Part shown: positions 5,453-8,038 of the stretch, piece after piece
How the letters are laid out: each line of letters begins with the position of its first letter
Position numbering within the stretch: position 1 is the stretch's first letter
Source of the DNA: JAGTVB01 sp049282355
GTDB taxonomy: Bacteria > Pseudomonadota > Gammaproteobacteria > HK1
Assembly (NCBI GenBank): GCA_049282355.1
Contig: JBAPTW010000072.1
Location: 1-8,038 of the forward strand
DNA: 8,038 bases
Reading direction: 5' to 3'
Made by a program: the position numbers and the translations under genes
Notes under the pieces: model-generated
Told to the model about the DNA's origin: nothing
Databases searched by the model: none
Seen by the model: only the letters and a program-made list of their open reading frames with translations

Positions 5453-6724
5453 ATGCAAATTCCTGGCTACACCATCGAGACCGAGATCGGCAAGGGAGGG
5501 ATGGCCACAGTCTACCTTGCGACTCAACAACTATTGGACCGCAAGGTGGCGTTGAAGGTCATGAATCCTTCCTTGGCCGCGGATGATTCTTTCTGTAATC
5601 GCTTTCATAAGGAAGGCAAGACTATCGCGCAGTTCAAGCACCCAAACATCGTGACCATATACGATATCGGCGCCTTCGAGTCCCATTACTACATGGCTAT
5701 GGAGTACATCGGCGGCGGTACTTTGAAGGAGCGTATCCGTCAGGGCTCGGTACTCGAAGGATGGCTATCGATACTAAGACAGATTTCTTCGGCGCTTGGC
5801 TACGCTCATGCACGCGGATTTATCCATCGCGATATCAAGCCTGCCAACATTTTGTTTCAGGAAGACGGTAGTGTGGTGCTGTCGGATTTCGGCATCGCTA
5901 AGGACATGAGCTCGGATGAGCAGCTCACCCGTATGGGTTTTACCGTTGGGACGCCCGAGTATATGAGTCCAGAACAGGCGCTTGGCCGAAGCGTGGATAG
6001 GCGTTCCGATTTGTACAGCCTTGGCGTCGTTTTTTATGAGATGCTTACAGCTCGTAAACCCTTTGTAGCCCGCGACGCTTTTGCTGTCGCGTTGATGCAT
6101 GCAAACCAACCGCCGCCGCCATTGCCTGAATCGGCAAAAGCTTATGAGTCGATCGTGGGGCGCCTGTTGGCCAAGGATCCGGACCAGCGGTTTGCTACCG
6201 CCGAAGAGTTGCTGCACGCTATTGATGCTCTCGAGGCAGAGATGACTAGCGATGCATTAATCTTAAATACCAAGGTTGCGGCAGCATCTATGCAGGGCGC
6301 TGCTCGCCCGCGGGTGAGGCACCTCACTGCTCAACGTGCCTTGAGAAAGTGGCCGATGCCTGCTGCCGCAGTGGCGTTGGTTGCGGCTACAGGGATCTAT
6401 TTCTATCCGACGCTCGCGCCCTATCGCGGGCAGACTGCCTCCGTCCCGGACTCGTCACCTCCGGAGGTTGGCGCGGAAACTGTTAAGAGTACAGCCCAGT
6501 CCACTGCCCGATCGCGTGAGCTTAGCCCTGCCGTGCAGGCCAGGATCGATCGACTCCTGGAGGTGGCCGAAGCGCACGCAGCGATCGGACGGTTTACCGA
6601 TCCGCCGGGCAGCAATGCCTATGACGCCTATAAGTTGGTGCTGCAGATCGATCCCCATAACGAGCGCGCCAAGGCAGGGATTGAAACCATCGAAAGCGAG
6701 GTGAAACAACCTCCGGGAGATTAA
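5453..6724 (+). CDS. Transmembrane Hanks-type Ser/Thr protein kinase
   Basis: 423 residues. The kinase domain (about 6-262) has every catalytic element: glycine loop GKGGMATVY at 13-21, Lys35 in VALKVM, Glu54, HRDIKPANIL at 125-134 with catalytic Asp127, DFGIAK at 145-150, GTPEYMSPEQ at 166-175 and RSDLYSLG at 184-191. One membrane segment (about 301-319) follows a basic stretch, so the kinase is cytoplasmic and the last 100 residues are periplasmic. That tail ends in a helical, TPR-like segment (YKLVLQIDPHNERAKAGIET). The activation loop keeps Thr159 and Thr164, but position 161 is Met where related kinases often have a second Thr. The ATG is the natural family start (MxIPGYTIxxEIGKGGMA), though I see no strong ribosome binding site. 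It is divergent from the VWA-FHA gene, its likely partner. No phosphatase gene is present in the window. Confidence 0.95.
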   Translation: MQIPGYTIETEIGKGGMATVYLATQQLLDRKVALKVMNPSLAADDSFCNRFHKEGKTIAQFKHPNIVTIYDIGAFESHYYMAMEYIGGGTLKERIRQGSVLEGWLSILRQISSALGYAHARGFIHRDIKPANILFQEDGSVVLSDFGIAKDMSSDEQLTRMGFTVGTPEYMSPEQALGRSVDRRSDLYSLGVVFYEMLTARKPFVARDAFAVALMHANQPPPPLPESAKAYESIVGRLLAKDPDQRFATAEELLHAIDALEAEMTSDALILNTKVAAASMQGAARPRVRHLTAQRALRKWPMPAAAVALVAATGIYFYPTLAPYRGQTASVPDSSPPEVGAETVKSTAQSTARSRELSPAVQARIDRLLEVAEAHAAIGRFTDPPGSNAYDAYKLVLQIDPHNERAKAGIETIESEVKQPPGD

Positions 6725-6739
6725 TTTGGGGACTATCTG

Positions 6740-6850
6740 ATGGCAGACCCTCTGGGGTTATGTGTCCGTGAAGGGAAGCTTGAAACTGTTGCCGACCACA
6801 TGCTGACACGCCGGCAAGACAAACCTTTCATTACGTGGTTTATTGCATAG
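6740..6850 (+). CDS. Possible 36-residue small protein
   Basis: ATG 6740 to TAG 6848-6850, beginning MADPLGLCVREGKLETVADH and ending FITWFIA. GGGGA lies 7 nt before the ATG, the best-placed ribosome binding site near any start in this half of the window. It lies 15 nt after the kinase stop, on the same strand. I recognise no family, and there is no membrane segment or signal peptide. Frames this short arise by chance, so the call rests on the binding site and position alone. Confidence 0.25.
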   Translation: MADPLGLCVREGKLETVADHMLTRRQDKPFITWFIA

Positions 6851-6922
6851 AGGGGCATCCCGGGGTATCCAGCGAACTTGATCCTTGCGTAGATGCTGTT
6901 CCCCGTTAACATTCATAAGGAT

Positions 6923-7879
6923 ATGAAACAGAGCTTTTTGGACTTTGAGCAGCCCATTGCAGATCTCGAAGCAAAGATTGAAGAGCTTCGCAAAGTCACC
7001 ACCGATTCAGAAATCAACATTGCTGAAGAAATTGAGCGCCTTGAGGCCAAGAGTCGGCAGCTCACCGAAGCGGTGTTTTCCAAGCTTACCGCCTGGCAAA
7101 TTGCACAACTCGCCCGTCATCCGCGTCGCGCTTATACGCTGGACTATGTTCAGCGGCTTTTTAGTGATTTCATCGAGCTGCGCGGCGATCGCCTCTTTGG
7201 CGATGATCCTGCCATAGTGGGAGGCGTAGCACGCTTTGAAAACCGACCAGTGATGATTATCGGTCATCAAAAGGGACGCGATACGAAAGAGAAGCTTCAT
7301 CGAAATTTCGGAATGCCCAAGCCCGAGGGTTATCGCAAGGCATTGCGGCTGATGCACATGGCCGAGCGGTTTCAGTTACCGCTGCTGACGTTCATCGATA
7401 CCCCAGGGGCATATCCCGGGATAGACGCCGAAGAACGCGGTCAGAGCGAGGCGATAGCACGCAATTTGTCGGTCATGGCCGAGCTGCGTACGCCGGTCGT
7501 TTGCACCATCATCGGCGAAGGGGGATCGGGAGGAGCACTTGCCATCGGCGTGGGTGACCGAGTGCTGATGCTGCAATACAGCACCTACTCGGTTATTTCC
7601 CCGGAGGGATGTGCATCGATCCTCTGGAAGAGTGCTGAAAAGGCGGCGGATGCCGCTGAAGCGCTTGGCATTACCGCCGCTCGTCTTCACGAGCTCGGAT
7701 TGATTGACGGCATTGTTCCCGAACCCCTCGGGGGCGCCCATCGGGATGTCGATCAGGCGGCTGAGTATTTGAGAGTGGCATTGCAGGAAACTATTGCTGA
7801 GCTTACAAATGATGATCCGAAACAGTTGGTCAATGCCCGTTACCAACGACTGATGCGCTATGGTGAGTACACCGAGTAA
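6923..7879 (+). CDS. accA: Acetyl-CoA carboxylase carboxyltransferase subunit alpha
   Basis: 318 residues, against about 319 in E. coli. AccA pairs with AccD to form the cytoplasmic carboxyltransferase that moves the carboxyl group from carboxy-biotin on AccB to acetyl-CoA, making malonyl-CoA for fatty acid synthesis. Near-diagnostic stretches are FLDFEQPIADLEAKIEEL at the N-terminus, FIDTPGAYPGIDAEERGQSE, GEGGSGGALAIG at 198-209, MLQYSTYSVISPEGCASILW, and the ending RYQRLMRYGEY. The frame opens at ATG 6893, but I start at 6923 because the family begins with the MxxxFLDFEQPI stretch. The AAGGA before it sits unusually close (about 1-2 nt), so the exact start is a little uncertain. tilS follows after 3 nt, the common gammaproteobacterial order. 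I see no clear promoter in 6725-6922. Confidence 0.98.
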   Translation: MKQSFLDFEQPIADLEAKIEELRKVTTDSEINIAEEIERLEAKSRQLTEAVFSKLTAWQIAQLARHPRRAYTLDYVQRLFSDFIELRGDRLFGDDPAIVGGVARFENRPVMIIGHQKGRDTKEKLHRNFGMPKPEGYRKALRLMHMAERFQLPLLTFIDTPGAYPGIDAEERGQSEAIARNLSVMAELRTPVVCTIIGEGGSGGALAIGVGDRVLMLQYSTYSVISPEGCASILWKSAEKAADAAEALGITAARLHELGLIDGIVPEPLGGAHRDVDQAAEYLRVALQETIAELTNDDPKQLVNARYQRLMRYGEYTE

Positions 7880-7882
7880 GGG

Positions 7883-8038
7883 GTGGATACGGGATTTTCT
7901 TGGCAACAGCTGGCGAAGGTGCTGCAGCGCTTTCCCGACGCATCTCGCTATTGGGTGGCTTTTAGCGGTGGTGTTGATTCCCACGCCCTGCTGCACGCTT
8001 CGACCGTTTTGAGGGACAAGCAGGCGCTTCCGGAGGTT
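7883..8038 (+). CDS. tilS: tRNA(Ile)-lysidine synthase, N-terminal part (runs off the right edge)
   Basis: The first 52 codons of a PP-loop ATPase, with the nucleotide-binding SGGVDS motif at residues 28-33 preceded by YWVAF. TilS joins lysine to C34 of the tRNA-Ile with anticodon CAU, changing it to read AUA; it is essential in most bacteria. The position directly after accA is typical and supports TilS over other PP-loop enzymes. The frame is the same as accA's and is closed by the accA stop at 7877-7879, so the GTG at 7883 is the first possible start. There is no in-frame ATG within the visible part. The purine-rich GAGTAAGGGG just before it overlaps the accA stop, which suggests translational coupling. 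Confidence 0.93.
   Translation, partial: MDTGFSWQQLAKVLQRFPDASRYWVAFSGGVDSHALLHASTVLRDKQALPEV

Noticed and set aside
6851..6875. GGGGCATCCCGGGGTATCC as a terminator hairpin before accA
   Set aside because: The symmetry is imperfect and no T-run follows on either strand.
6893..6922. 10-codon N-terminal extension of AccA from ATG 6893
   Set aside because: The family starts just before FLDFEQPI, and the upstream ATG has no ribosome binding site.
1..8038. CRISPR array, tRNA or rRNA gene, riboswitch
   Set aside because: No regularly spaced direct repeats and no tRNA or rRNA-like segments were seen on either strand. The repeats present are two dispersed copies and short palindromes.

Overview
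The window looks like a gammaproteobacterial chromosome. The best evidence is the accA-tilS gene order at the right end, the close match of AccA to the E. coli type protein, and a WcaJ-type sugar transferase of the usual proteobacterial form. I cannot place the genus. The left half (about 1-3550) reads as accessory DNA: long gene-free stretches, a dispersed repeat family and decayed coding fragments. The right half is denser and ends in housekeeping genes.

Left to right. 1-403 (-) is the start of a secreted protein that runs off the left edge. 404-1109 holds no intact gene, but it has a 12-bp tandem duplication, a 223-bp inverted-repeat-bounded element with a nested palindrome, and what may be the tail of a dead transposase. 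1110-2534 (-) encodes a WcaJ-like undecaprenyl-phosphate sugar-1-phosphate transferase, the initiating enzyme of exopolysaccharide synthesis. 2535-3550 is again gene-poor, with a shorter, decayed copy of the same repeat, a hairpin at its edge, a 12-bp inverted repeat pair about 500 bp apart, and a frame-disrupted coding remnant between that pair.

3551-5194 (-) encodes a membrane protein with a periplasmic von Willebrand A (VWA) domain and a cytoplasmic FHA domain. It is divergent from 5453-6724 (+), a transmembrane Hanks-type Ser/Thr kinase. Predicted topologies put the FHA domain and the kinase domain on the same (cytoplasmic) side, so the pair fits a phospho-threonine signalling unit with periplasmic sensing parts. 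The three modules (kinase, VWA, FHA) are those of the type VI secretion PpkA/Fha pathway, but arranged differently and with no secretion genes here. A 59-codon reading frame with protein-like sequence lies hidden between the two, on the VWA-FHA strand.

The window closes with accA (acetyl-CoA carboxylase carboxyltransferase alpha subunit), followed 3 nt later by the first 52 codons of tilS (tRNA-Ile lysidine synthase). A 36-codon frame with a good ribosome binding site lies between the kinase and accA; whether it is a gene is open.

The most interesting points are the split kinase/VWA-FHA pair, the overlooked small frame between them, and the repeat family flanking the exopolysaccharide gene.
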